Assembly (NCBI GenBank): GCA_013322215.1
Contig: JAAMEZ010000058.1
Coordinates: 868,001 to 932,000 of the forward strand
DNA length: 64,000 nucleotides
From: Martinezella rhizogenes
GTDB lineage: Bacteria; Pseudomonadota; Alphaproteobacteria; Rhizobiales; Rhizobiaceae
Reading direction: 5' to 3'
The stretch's first letter is position 1; the number at the start of each line of letters is the position of its first letter. The notes beneath the pieces are model-generated. The model was not told the origin of the DNA, ran no database searches, and saw only the letters and a list, made by a program, of their open reading frames with translations. Made by a program: the position numbers and the translations under genes. This document shows positions 32,815 through 40,509 of this stretch, one piece after another.

Positions 32815-33876
32815 ATGAACATCAAGAGCCTTCTTCTCGGCTCCGCTGCTGCTCTCGCAGTAGTTTCTGGCGCCCAGGCGGCTGACGCTATCGTAGCTGC
32901 CGAGCCGGAACCGTTGGAATATGTCCGCATCTGCGACGCATTCGGCGCTGGTTACTTCTTCATCCCGGGCAGCGAAACCTGCCTCAAGATCGGCGGTTAT
33001 GTTCGTACCGAAGGCAAGTGGTACGACGCTTACAACCCGCGCTCGACCAACGGCACCTACTGGCGCAGCCGTGCACACCTGACCGTCGACACTGCATCCG
33101 ACACGGAATACGGTGCGCTGAAGACCAACACCGTTCTGCGTTTCGACTGGAACGATGGCGGCGCGACCACCACTAAGCTGATCTTCGCCAACATCAGCCT
33201 CGGCGGCTTCACCGTTGGTAAGCTCGACTCTCAGTACAACCTCTACACGGGTTATGCTGGCGGCGTCATCAACGACGACGTGGTCTATGACGGTCCGTAC
33301 GAACTCAACCAGTTGACCTACAACTACGACGCAGGCAACGGCTTCACCGCTGTCGTCTCGCTCGAAGACAGCAACTCCGGCGCTGGCGCCACGGGCGTAA
33401 ACGGCCGCAGCAGCACCAACCACTACACGCCGGACGTCGTTGCAGGTCTCGGTTACAAGGCCGGCAACTTCGGCTTCAAGATCGTCGGCGGTTATGACTC
33501 CATCGTCGAAGAAGGCGCCATCAAGGCTCGCGTCGATGCCGACTTCGGCATCTTCAAGGCCTTCCTCATGGCTGGCTGGAACACCGACGGCGACCAGCTG
33601 AACAAGTACGCCAGCGCGAACGGTGCAGGTCCGGCCAAGAACATCGGCTGGGGCGACTGGGCTACCTGGGGCGGCGTAACCGTTCCGATCAACGAAAAGC
33701 TGCAGGCAAACGCTCAGGTTGCCTACACCGACTCGAAGATCTTTGCCGCCACGGCGAACCTCAAGTTCACCCCGGTCAAGAACTTCCAGATCACGCCGGA
33801 AGTATCCTACACCAACTGGGACTCCATCAATCAGGACCAGTGGTCGGGCGTGCTGCGCTTCCATCGCAGCTTCTAA
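32815..33876 (+). CDS. ropA: Outer-membrane porin, RopA type
   Basis: A 353-residue alphaproteobacterial porin (porin_2 family). The signal peptide MNIKSLLLGSAAALAVVSGA ends at AQA-A, giving mature ADAIVAAEP. The N-terminal disulfide-like pair VRICDAFG...GSETCLKIGGYVR is diagnostic, the body is a run of alternating beta strands, and the last residues end in ...VLRFHRSF with the terminal phenylalanine required for outer-membrane assembly. GGAG precedes the ATG by 5-6 bases. Codon use is strongly biased (many AAG, CTG, GGC, AAC), as for a highly expressed gene. Confidence 0.93.
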   Translation: MNIKSLLLGSAAALAVVSGAQAADAIVAAEPEPLEYVRICDAFGAGYFFIPGSETCLKIGGYVRTEGKWYDAYNPRSTNGTYWRSRAHLTVDTASDTEYGALKTNTVLRFDWNDGGATTTKLIFANISLGGFTVGKLDSQYNLYTGYAGGVINDDVVYDGPYELNQLTYNYDAGNGFTAVVSLEDSNSGAGATGVNGRSSTNHYTPDVVAGLGYKAGNFGFKIVGGYDSIVEEGAIKARVDADFGIFKAFLMAGWNTDGDQLNKYASANGAGPAKNIGWGDWATWGGVTVPINEKLQANAQVAYTDSKIFAATANLKFTPVKNFQITPEVSYTNWDSINQDQWSGVLRFHRSF

Positions 33877-33922
33877 TAGCTCGTTTACGAGATCTGATCT
33901 GACTTGACCCCTGATCGGATGG

Positions 33923-33958
33923 GGGCCGGCCTTACTTCCAGCGAAGTCGGGCCGGCCC
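33923..33958 (+). terminator. GC-rich hairpin downstream of ropA
   Basis: GGGCCGGCC (33923-33931) pairs with GGCCGGCCC (33950-33958) around an 18-base loop, 46 bases after the ropA stop codon. It probably ends or stabilises the porin mRNA. A short CTT follows rather than a long T-run. Confidence 0.55.
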
Positions 33959-34148
33959 TTCCGAGGCAGGGGTTCGTCATTTTTCTGAGGGCCGATCAGG
34001 GATTGTTTTGGCAGGAGACTTCGGCGAAACGCGAGCGGAAGCCCGGCGGACAGATAATTGGCTGCCGAATGGCGACGCCGTGGCGCGGCCTCTTCAATTA
34101 TCATTCTCCCTCATCGACATCAGGCATTTTTTATCGTAGAGACAACTC

Positions 34149-34223
34149 ATGTCTTTGACCTTCGCATGTGCCTCGCGATTTTATTCGTACCGCTGCTCTC
34201 AGCGGAGGCGGGCCTGTGCGTAG
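34149..34223 (+). CDS. Phe/Tyr-rich leader peptide of a transcription attenuator
   Basis: A 24-residue open frame, MSLTFACASRFYSYRCSQRRR followed by ACA and a TAG stop, upstream of a DAHP synthase gene. It has one Phe codon near the start and a Phe-Tyr-Ser-Tyr run (TTT TAT TCG TAC) ending exactly where a perfect hairpin begins. Together with the antiterminator-compatible segments and the intrinsic terminator downstream, this matches the layout of ribosome-mediated attenuators of amino-acid operons. The weak point is the ribosome site (GAGAC, 6 bases upstream). A longer frame (34058-34264) overlaps it but has no such pattern. Confidence 0.65.
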   Translation: MSLTFACASRFYSYRCSQRRRACA

Positions 34224-34284
34224 TTAAAAGAGACACGACAGCAAAGACCCGAACCAGCCGCTAGTCTACCTGGCGGCTTTTTTG
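34190..34284 (+). promoter_or_regulatory. Attenuator leader: pause hairpin, antiterminator, terminator
   Basis: Segment 1:2 is CCGCTG (34190-34195) with CAGCGG (34200-34205). Segment 2 can instead pair with segment 3: AGCGG (34201-34205) with CCGCT (34258-34262), extended by CGGG (34209-34212) with CCCG (34248-34251). Segment 3:4 is the terminator at 34256-34278 followed by a T-run. If the ribosome stalls at the Tyr codons, 2:3 forms and the terminator is disrupted; if it does not, 3:4 forms. This predicts higher DAHP synthase transcription when charged tRNA-Tyr or tRNA-Phe is scarce. Confidence 0.65.
34256..34283 (+). terminator. Intrinsic terminator of the aro leader
   Basis: AGCCGCTAG (34256-34264) pairs with CTGGCGGCT (34270-34278) over 9 bp with one T-G wobble and a 5-base loop, followed by TTTTTT. 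It is only 35 bases before the GTG start of the DAHP synthase gene, so it must be regulated if that gene is expressed from upstream. Confidence 0.85.
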
Positions 34285-34318
34285 TCGCCACGGTATGACC
34301 CCAAAAGGAACCGATACC

Positions 34319-35377
34319 GTGTTGAATTCCACTGATGACCTGCGCATTGTCGAGATCACGGCGCTGACGCCGCCCTCTCGGATCATAGATGAAATTCCCC
34401 GCGACGAGGCCGTGACGGCGACCGTTAGCGGCGCCCGCAATGCCGTTCACAACATCCTACACGGCGAGGACGACCGACTGATCGTCGTGATCGGCCCCTG
34501 CTCCATCCATGATCCGGCTGCGGCCCACGAATATGCAGCACTCCTCAAGGAACAGCGCGACCGCTTCGCCGACGATCTCGAAATCATCATGCGCGTCTAT
34601 TTCGAGAAGCCGCGCACGACTGTCGGCTGGAAGGGTCTCATCAACGATCCGCATCTCGACGGCAGCTACCGCATCGAGGAAGGACTGCGCATCGCCCGCA
34701 AGCTGCTGTTCGATGTGAACGAGATCGGCCTGCCGGCGGGCTGTGAATATCTCGATACGATCACGCCTCAGTACATTTCCGACCTGGTCAGCTGGGGCGC
34801 GATTGGCGCGAGGACGACCGAGAGCCAGGTGCATAGGCAGCTGGCATCGGGCCTCTCCTGCCCCGTCGGCTTCAAGAACGGCACGAATGGTGACGTGCGC
34901 ATCGCGCTTGACGCGATCGTTGCGGCATCGCAGCCGCATCACTTCCCGGCCGTGACCAAGGAAGGTCTTGCTGCGATCGCCTCCACCCGCGGCAACGAGG
35001 ACTGCCATATCATCCTGCGCGGCGGCAAAGAGCCCAACTATGATGCCGCAAGCGTGCAGTCGACAGCGGAACAGTCCCTCAAGGTCGGGCTCGAGCCGCG
35101 CATCATCATCGACGCCAGCCATGCCAACAGCAGCAAGAATCCGGAAAATCAGCCGCTCGTCGTTACCTCAGTCGCAGAGCAGGTTGCAGCCGGCGACCGG
35201 CGGATCAAGGGCATGATGATGGAGAGCAATCTGGTGGCTGGCCGCCAGGATCTCGTGCCCGGCAAGCCGCTGGTCTATGGCCAGAGCATCACCGATGGCT
35301 GCATCGACTGGCCGACCTCGGTCCGCACGCTGGAAGATCTGGCAAAGGCTGTCCGGGCACGGCGTCAGGCGCGCTAA
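34319..35377 (+). CDS. 3-deoxy-7-phosphoheptulonate (DAHP) synthase, class I AroG/AroF type
   Basis: A 352-residue enzyme condensing phosphoenolpyruvate and erythrose-4-phosphate, the first step of aromatic amino-acid synthesis. Class I features are NDDLRIVEI-like TDDLRIVEI at the N-terminus (feedback-site region), VIGPCSIHDP with the metal cysteine, MRVYFEKPRTTVGWKG and IDASHANSSKN. I chose the GTG at 34319: it has AAAGGA 9 bases upstream and gives the same N-terminus as E. coli AroG, while the ATG at 34295 has no ribosome site. The paralogue (Phe-, Tyr- or Trp-sensitive) cannot be told by eye. Confidence 0.92.
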   Translation: MLNSTDDLRIVEITALTPPSRIIDEIPRDEAVTATVSGARNAVHNILHGEDDRLIVVIGPCSIHDPAAAHEYAALLKEQRDRFADDLEIIMRVYFEKPRTTVGWKGLINDPHLDGSYRIEEGLRIARKLLFDVNEIGLPAGCEYLDTITPQYISDLVSWGAIGARTTESQVHRQLASGLSCPVGFKNGTNGDVRIALDAIVAASQPHHFPAVTKEGLAAIASTRGNEDCHIILRGGKEPNYDAASVQSTAEQSLKVGLEPRIIIDASHANSSKNPENQPLVVTSVAEQVAAGDRRIKGMMMESNLVAGRQDLVPGKPLVYGQSITDGCIDWPTSVRTLEDLAKAVRARRQAR

Positions 35378-35408
35378 CACCGTCTCCCATTCGGGAAACA
35401 GGTTCGGG

Positions 35409-35822
35409 TCAAATACGTCGGTAGTGCGCGAGGCTCAGATAGTTTTTTCTCGGCCCGCGCACATGCCACATCTCGGCCCAGGCATCGGGCGAGCGAAAGA
35501 ACAGGCGGCCCCGGTAGAGATCGGGACTGCAATGATGAGTGATGCGCTGCGAGACGCCTTCACCGATGCGAATGAATTCCGAAAGATTGGGGAAACGCAC
35601 GACGAGATCGTCGTCTGCGTGATCGAGCCGATAGGTGCGGCTGCTTCTGAGCGTCGCGTGGTCGCTTCGCGTATCGCCATGTTCCTCGAACTGGACAGGC
35701 GTAACAAACGCCTGTCCTTCGAATGTGATCAGGGAACGGTTGAAGCGATCGATGATCCGCCGCCTCACCTCCCATGCGCCGAGGAAAAGACTCAGCCGGC
35801 CGATGGCGGCCGATTCTTTCAT
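35409..35822 (-). CDS. DUF6314-like protein
   Basis: A 137-residue protein with a calycin-like look: it starts LSLFLGAWEVRRRIID, continues through GQAFVTPV and YEE-like segments, and ends in a motif rich in FFRSPDAWAEMWHVRGPRKNY. The pattern fits the uncharacterised DUF6314 family. The ATG at 35822 overlaps the msrA stop codon (TGATG), so it is translationally coupled to the methionine-sulfoxide repair genes. A role in that system is suggested only by linkage. Confidence 0.7.
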   Translation of the reverse strand: MKESAAIGRLSLFLGAWEVRRRIIDRFNRSLITFEGQAFVTPVQFEEHGDTRSDHATLRSSRTYRLDHADDDLVVRFPNLSEFIRIGEGVSQRITHHCSPDLYRGRLFFRSPDAWAEMWHVRGPRKNYLSLAHYRRI

Positions 35823-36349
35823 CAGGAGGCCGCGCGCTGCACAGCGTCGGCCTGCCGGCGGGGCAGTTTCCAGCCCGGCCGGACGAAGTGGCAGGTATAA
35901 CCGTTCGGATAGCGCTCCAGATAATCCTGGTGCTCCGGCTCGGCTTGCCAGAAGTCGCCGACCGGTGCGACCTCGGTGACGACCTTGCCGGGCCACAGGC
36001 CGGAGGCGTCGACATCGGCGATCGTATCCAAGGCGACCTGCTTCTGCTCTTCGCTGGTGTAGAAGATCGCCGAGCGATAGCTCAAGCCGACATCGTTGCC
36101 CTGGCGGTTGCGCGTGCTCGGATCGTGGATCTGGAAGAAGAATTCCAGCAGATCGCGAAAGCTGATCTTCTGCGGGTCGAAAATGATCTCGATCGCCTCG
36201 GCATGGGTGCCATGGTTGCGATAGGTGGCGTTGCGGACATCGCCGCCGCTATAGCCAACGCGCGTCGAGATAACGCCGTTATAGCGACGGATGAGATCCT
36301 GCATGCCCCAGAAGCAACCGCCGGCGAGAACTGCACGTTCCGTTGTCAT
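35822..36349 (-). CDS. msrA: Peptide methionine (S)-S-oxide reductase
   Basis: A 175-residue MsrA that reduces the S epimer of methionine sulfoxide in proteins. The catalytic cysteine is C12 in GGCFWG, followed by the GVISTRVGYSGG segment and THAEAIEIIFDP, both classic. The start overlaps the msrB stop codon by 4 bases (ATGA), so the two reductases are coupled. It is short but within the normal range for the family. Confidence 0.95.
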   Translation of the reverse strand: MTTERAVLAGGCFWGMQDLIRRYNGVISTRVGYSGGDVRNATYRNHGTHAEAIEIIFDPQKISFRDLLEFFFQIHDPSTRNRQGNDVGLSYRSAIFYTSEEQKQVALDTIADVDASGLWPGKVVTEVAPVGDFWQAEPEHQDYLERYPNGYTCHFVRPGWKLPRRQADAVQRAAS

Positions 36350-36795
36350 CTTACATCCTCCACTTGATCGATGTAGGCACCATAGCCCTCTGCTTCCATG
36401 CGGTCACGCGGCACGAAGCGAAGCGAGGCGGAATTGATGCAATAGCGCAGGCCGCCGCGATCGATCGGGCCATCCGGGAAGACATGGCCGAGATGGCTAT
36501 CGCCACCGGCCGAGCGCACCTCGACGCGCACCATGCCGTGCGACATGTCGGTCAATTCGCTGACATTGGCGGGTTCGATCGGTTTCGTAAAGCTCGGCCA
36601 GCCGCAGCCGGAATCGAACTTGTCGGCGGAGGCAAAAAGCGGCTCGCCGGAGACGATGTCGACATAGATGCCGGACTGCTTGTTGTAGAGATATTCGCCG
36701 GAGCCGGGACGTTCCGTGCCGCTCTGCTGCGTCACGCGATACTGCTCAGGGGTGAGCTTGGCTACTGCCTCTGCCGTCTTGCTGTATTTGCCCAT
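36346..36795 (-). CDS. msrB: Peptide methionine (R)-S-oxide reductase
   Basis: A 149-residue MsrB that reduces the R epimer of methionine sulfoxide. The catalytic cysteine is C119 in LRYCINSASLRF and the probable resolving cysteine C64 in SGCGWPSF. The two CxxC zinc sites of many MsrB proteins are missing, so this is the zinc-free form. The ATG at 36795 gives MGKYSKTAEAV; an extension upstream lacks family residues. It is the first gene of an msrB-msrA-DUF6314 unit. Confidence 0.94.
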   Translation of the reverse strand: MGKYSKTAEAVAKLTPEQYRVTQQSGTERPGSGEYLYNKQSGIYVDIVSGEPLFASADKFDSGCGWPSFTKPIEPANVSELTDMSHGMVRVEVRSAGGDSHLGHVFPDGPIDRGGLRYCINSASLRFVPRDRMEAEGYGAYIDQVEDVR

Positions 36796-36977
36796 TGTTG
36801 TTCTCCTTGCCCCTTGGCACGTCTTCCGAGCTTGGCCTGACGTCCTCACTGAGGACTCGGGAAGGCCGGATGAAGCTCGATCAGCGCTAAGGGAGTGGTT
36901 GCAGGGCCAATATAGGCATCGCGCGATCGATTTGCCATATCGATCACGACTGCGTGACGCTCTGCCCTTCCCGCGCC

Positions 36978-37475
36978 TTACCCATTCATCTCGCTCGAAC
37001 CGGTATAAATAGCGGCAAGCGCCTCGATGCCGGCCTGATCGTCACCATCGAAGCGGCCGGGAAGCGGGCTGTCGAGATCGATGACGCCGAAGACCTTTCC
37101 ATCGCGAAAGAGCGGCACGACCAGCTCCGACCGCGAGGCGGCATCGCAGGCGATGTGTCCGGGAAAGGCGTGCACATCCTCGACTAGGACCGACTGCGCC
37201 CTTTCGACCGCCGTGCCGCAGACGCCGCGGCCGACGGCAATGCGCACGCAGGCCGGCTTGCCCTGGAATGGCCCGAGCACAAGCTCGCTATCCTGCCGCA
37301 AAAAGTAGAAGCCAGTCCAGTTGAGATTCGGCAGCATCTGGAAGATCAGCGCGGACGTATTCGCCGCATTGGCAATCGGATCATGCTCGCCATCAAGCAG
37401 GGCTTTCAATTGATCGGCCAGTTCGCGATAGAATTCGGGCTTGCTGTCATATCGGATCGCTTTTTCTACGAACAT
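36978..37475 (-). CDS. Free methionine-(R)-sulfoxide reductase (GAF domain)
   Basis: A 165-residue single GAF-domain enzyme of the fRMsr/YebR type, which reduces free methionine-R-sulfoxide. Cysteines C76, C86 and C110 (QGKPACVRI, GRGVCGTA, HIACDAASRSE) keep the 10- and 24-residue spacings of the E. coli enzyme's three redox cysteines (C84, C94, C118). It lies 180 bases from the msrB-msrA genes on the same strand, making a nearly complete methionine-repair cluster. Start GTG/ATG at 37475 gives MFVEKAIRY. Confidence 0.9.
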   Translation of the reverse strand: MFVEKAIRYDSKPEFYRELADQLKALLDGEHDPIANAANTSALIFQMLPNLNWTGFYFLRQDSELVLGPFQGKPACVRIAVGRGVCGTAVERAQSVLVEDVHAFPGHIACDAASRSELVVPLFRDGKVFGVIDLDSPLPGRFDGDDQAGIEALAAIYTGSSEMNG

Positions 37476-37512
37476 GGGCTTACCCTTTCGAAGTTCCTGT
37501 CTTGCGGAGATA

Positions 37513-38316
37513 TCAGTCCTTGTCGTCAGGCGGGCAAGGCCAGCTGGAAGGCGCTTTCAGCCAGGAGGGCAATATGGTCGTGTTGTCCCCGCAGGCCAGG
37601 TTGATCTGCGCCTGCTGCAGACCGCTTGCCTTCGACAGATCAAGGCCCTCGATGCGCGTCAGATACATGAAAGCGCCACTGAAGGAGGTTGCCCCGTCCA
37701 TCACCGCGCCATTCAAGGTCGCCCGCGAGAGATTGGCGAAGGAGAAATTCGCGCCCGTCAGCACGGCCTTGTCGAAATCGGCACGGCCGAGTTCCGCCTT
37801 CTGGAAATCGGCGTTCTTCAGCTGTGCGCCGGCAAATTCGGCGCGCTGCAATTCGGCATTGGCGAAAGACACGCCATTGGCGGAGGCATTACTGAAATCG
37901 GAGCGGTATGCCTCGATCTTTGCGAAGTTGGCGCCGTCGGCCTTGGCATTCTTCAGCCAGGCACGCACCAGAGTCGCTTTCTCGAGATTGGCCGAGGTCA
38001 GATTGGTGTCGCTGAGATCGGTGCTATCGAAATGGGCGCCGGCAAGGTTGGCACCGTGGAGGTCGCTACTCTGCAGCATGATATTGGTCTTGCTGCAGCC
38101 GCTCCAGTCGAGCCCGGGTCCGGCGACATTGCCACAATCGGCCGCACGCAGGGCATTGCTGCTGGAGCCCAGAAGAAATGCGGCGCTCAACGCCAGCACG
38201 CCAAAGCCGGTGGTGATCCCCAATCTCTTCCCAACGGCACTACCGCGCAAAACGCCGCTACGCCGCCCTATGATCGTCTCCCCAGCCAATCTGGCCACCC
38301 CGTCAACAAGATCCAT
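37513..38316 (-). CDS. Pentapeptide-repeat protein with N-terminal membrane anchor
   Basis: A 267-residue protein starting MDLVDGVARLAGE (an ATG 14 codons further upstream at 38358 is possible). Residues about 40-55 are hydrophobic (TTGFGVLALSAAFLLG), consistent with a signal or anchor. From about 85 to 215 it consists of pentapeptide repeats of the A(D/N)Lxx form, such as SDLHGANLAGAHFDSTDLSD and later AELQRAEFAG; these fold as a right-handed quadrilateral helix. Cysteines near both ends may pair outside the cytosol. Function unknown; DNA-mimic relatives protect gyrase, but those lack a signal. Confidence 0.82.
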   Translation of the reverse strand: MDLVDGVARLAGETIIGRRSGVLRGSAVGKRLGITTGFGVLALSAAFLLGSSSNALRAADCGNVAGPGLDWSGCSKTNIMLQSSDLHGANLAGAHFDSTDLSDTNLTSANLEKATLVRAWLKNAKADGANFAKIEAYRSDFSNASANGVSFANAELQRAEFAGAQLKNADFQKAELGRADFDKAVLTGANFSFANLSRATLNGAVMDGATSFSGAFMYLTRIEGLDLSKASGLQQAQINLACGDNTTILPSWLKAPSSWPCPPDDKD

Positions 38317-38956
38317 TCCGTTACTCCACTCCAGCGCCTGCCAGCCGAACTCCTCCATGAGTCGGAGGCACGTCCCTCTTCCTTGTATATGGTGCTTCGG
38401 GCGACAAAAAGAGCCGGTTTTGTAAAAGCATATTTGAAGCGTGGTTTAGATCTTGGTCGATGTAGATCGGGGATGGCTTCGGGTCCCAGACCCATCCTTC
38501 AACACGGTGTCCCGCATTGGCAGTAAAAAAGTCGTTCACGAACGAATTCCGATTTTGGTTATCCAAGCTAGGAAAGACAGAAGATCCATGACAGGCAACA
38601 CGGCAGAATCATGCAAGCGGTTTTGAGATCTATTCTCGGAAGCGTTTTTGGCGACCCATCGCACCGCGAGGAGCAAAACAGAAGAAGCCTACTATTCTGA
38701 CTACCCACAAATGTATGAGCGAGAAGGTATGACGCCCATCTTCTTTAACTATCCGAATTGGGGAGCAGTAGGTCACGGTCGCAAGAGGTGCTATATCTGC
38801 GGTCACGTCAAGGACGCTTACTATTTCGCTTTCGGCAAACGCTCTCGCCCGACTCTTTTTTGACTGGTCAGCCGGCGTCAAGGGCAACTAGGTCCATGCG
38901 CATAGCATTCTGAAGTTAAAGGCGCTCGAAATTCATCGGGCGCTTTTCCGATAGAA
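38317..38956. other. Gene-poor interval with only a doubtful small frame
   Basis: A 640-base stretch of lower GC than the chromosomal genes to its left. A plus-strand frame from 38711 to 38863 would encode 50 residues with KRCYICGH, a single CxxC pair, but it lacks a ribosome site and family resemblance. An overlapping minus-strand frame is equally unconvincing. Otherwise I see nothing certain. Confidence 0.3.
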
Positions 38957-39853
38957 TCACTGCTTCCTGAAAAATAGCATGAATGAGGTCCACTGGTGAT
39001 AGCCGTCATTCAAGATTACATGCCGACGCAGACGATGAACGCCCTCGCCGGAAAAACATATTTGATCAACCAAGTATGGAAGAGGCGGTAGATTCCAAGA
39101 CATATCGTCGACGAGCTTTAGATCGGGAGTCGCATTTATCAGATAATCGATGATTTCTTGCTTGGTGAAATATTCGTCATGAGAGCTGTCATCGAGAAGC
39201 AAATATTCTGTCGCTATACAAACGATTCCGCCTTTGCGGGTGACGCGAGCCATTTCCTGAACGGCCTTACGCGAGGCGTCGTGCCCGCCAAAATGCTCGA
39301 TAGACGACAGTGACCAACAAAGATCGAAACTGTTATTGGCATACTGCAACTTGGTACCGTCGGCGTTCTCAAACGACACATTTTCTTTCTTGAACGATCT
39401 TGGGCAATACTTCGCTGCATCATCCAAAATATCTTTTGGAGCCTCATTGCTGAAGTTGCCTTCCTTTCCTGACCAAGTTTCGTTCCCATACAGATCTGTG
39501 GCTACGACTTTGGCGATGCGATCTGCCAACCAGAAAATAACAGGCTCCCGTCCCGCTCCGACACCGAGGGCTCGAGCTGTTGGCGTAATGACCCCAAGCT
39601 CTTTCAAGCCATAAAGGCATTGCGTCCACTCCCATCCTTTTCGGTAAATTTCGCCGCCAGTATGCCGAAAGACATGCTTGTCGATGGAGTATGTCTCGAC
39701 CTCGCGATGAATTTCCATCCATTCCGGATCATCATAGCGCTCTACATTAATGACCTCGGAAAGCTTGGGTATTGCCGTGATATCGGCCATTTCCAGATCA
39801 TTGAGTCGCACAGCACGGTCGCTGTCATCGCCCGACCGAGAGAAAAACTTCAT
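38957..39853 (-). CDS. Class I SAM-dependent methyltransferase
   Basis: A 298-residue protein. Motif I of the Rossmann-like fold is ALGVGAGREPVIFWLAD; the acidic end of strand 2 is VVATDLYG; motif II-like is NNSFDLCWSLSSIEHFGG; motif III-like is VTRKGGIVCIATEY. This fits methyltransferase_11-type enzymes. The substrate is unknown. The gene is less GC-rich than its neighbours and lies close to the prophage boundary, suggesting horizontal acquisition. No partner genes are visible. Confidence 0.8.
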   Translation of the reverse strand: MKFFSRSGDDSDRAVRLNDLEMADITAIPKLSEVINVERYDDPEWMEIHREVETYSIDKHVFRHTGGEIYRKGWEWTQCLYGLKELGVITPTARALGVGAGREPVIFWLADRIAKVVATDLYGNETWSGKEGNFSNEAPKDILDDAAKYCPRSFKKENVSFENADGTKLQYANNSFDLCWSLSSIEHFGGHDASRKAVQEMARVTRKGGIVCIATEYLLLDDSSHDEYFTKQEIIDYLINATPDLKLVDDMSWNLPPLPYLVDQICFSGEGVHRLRRHVILNDGYHQWTSFMLFFRKQ

Positions 39854-40463
39854 GGGGCCCTCAAATATGTCTTTTGCTTCAGATGCAGCTCATTTTAGCA
39901 ATATTCAGATACATTTTACCACAAAAAATTGAACAGACGCTCGTTTCTGCTCGCTTTTAAACATCCATGATCGAAAAATAGACCGCGCAGTGCGTGATAT
40001 CAAAAAGCGACGGCGGCAGCCCCACGCTTTGATTTCTCTTATTCTTCAAGCTTTACTCTCCATCTGGCGCCACCGCTCGGAAGCCGGACGTGATGCCAAA
40101 AATCCATATAGAACTTCTGAACCAGCGGAACTGGTCTGCCAACATGGAGCGGATCGATCAGGAAAGCCTTTCCGCCCGAGCTGCGGAACTACGGTCTTGA
40201 TCCACATATCCGGACACCGCCTTCCAACGGTCGCTATGGCTAGCTACTTGGCAGTTGCGAGCATAGGACGCTTTGAGAGCAGGTCCGTCATATTCTCGCA
40301 TCCGACCCTTCTCCTCCGCCAAACTCTCTAAGCAGCGACACTTTTTAAGGTGTGGCGTTCACGTCTGGAAAGGCGGGAAGCAAGAAGCGGCGATTTATTG
40401 CCGCAAAGAAATTAGCATCAAAGCCCAAATACGAAAAAAGCCCGCGTTAGCGGGCCTTTTCGC
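39854..40463. other. AT-rich gap before the prophage attachment site
   Basis: About 610 bases with reduced GC and no convincing gene on either strand. Open frames exist but have no ribosome site or family resemblance. The right end carries the minus-strand terminator of the truncated tRNA gene. Confidence 0.4.
40434..40455 (-). terminator. Terminator of the (original) tRNA-Pro gene
   Basis: GCCCGC (40440-40445) and GCGGGC (40450-40455) form a 6-bp hairpin with a 4-base loop. Read on the minus strand it is followed by a T-run (40434-40439), 9-10 bases past the end of the tRNA 3' sequence. Confidence 0.8.
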
Positions 40464-40509
40464 TGGTCGGAGTGGAGTGATTCGAACACTCGACCCCCAC
40501 GTCCCGAAC
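40464..40509 (-). other. Prophage attachment site: 3' part of tRNA-Pro(CGG)
   Basis: On the minus strand this reads GTTCGGGACG (anticodon loop with CGG), a variable region, the T arm GAGTG-TTCGAAT-CACTC, the acceptor strand CACTCCG and ACCA. The 5' half of the gene is absent: no CGGAGTG acceptor strand lies 77 bases upstream. A tRNA 3' fragment with its terminator on the chromosomal side is the typical leftover att site of a tRNA-integrating element; the intact tRNA is expected at the other end of the prophage. Isoacceptor identity is my reading of the loop. Confidence 0.8.

Noticed and set aside
32794..34104. A 436-codon minus-strand open frame over ropA
   Set aside because: The plus strand has the signal peptide, beta strands and terminal Phe of a porin; the minus frame is a shadow produced by strong codon bias.
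34058..34264. A 68-codon frame overlapping the leader peptide
   Set aside because: It has no ribosome site, no family and ends inside the terminator; the 24-codon frame fits the attenuator geometry much better.
38648..38863. Small plus-strand frame with a CxxC pair
   Set aside because: TTG start, no ribosome site, no similarity I recognise and an equally long frame on the opposite strand; mentioned only in the gap description.
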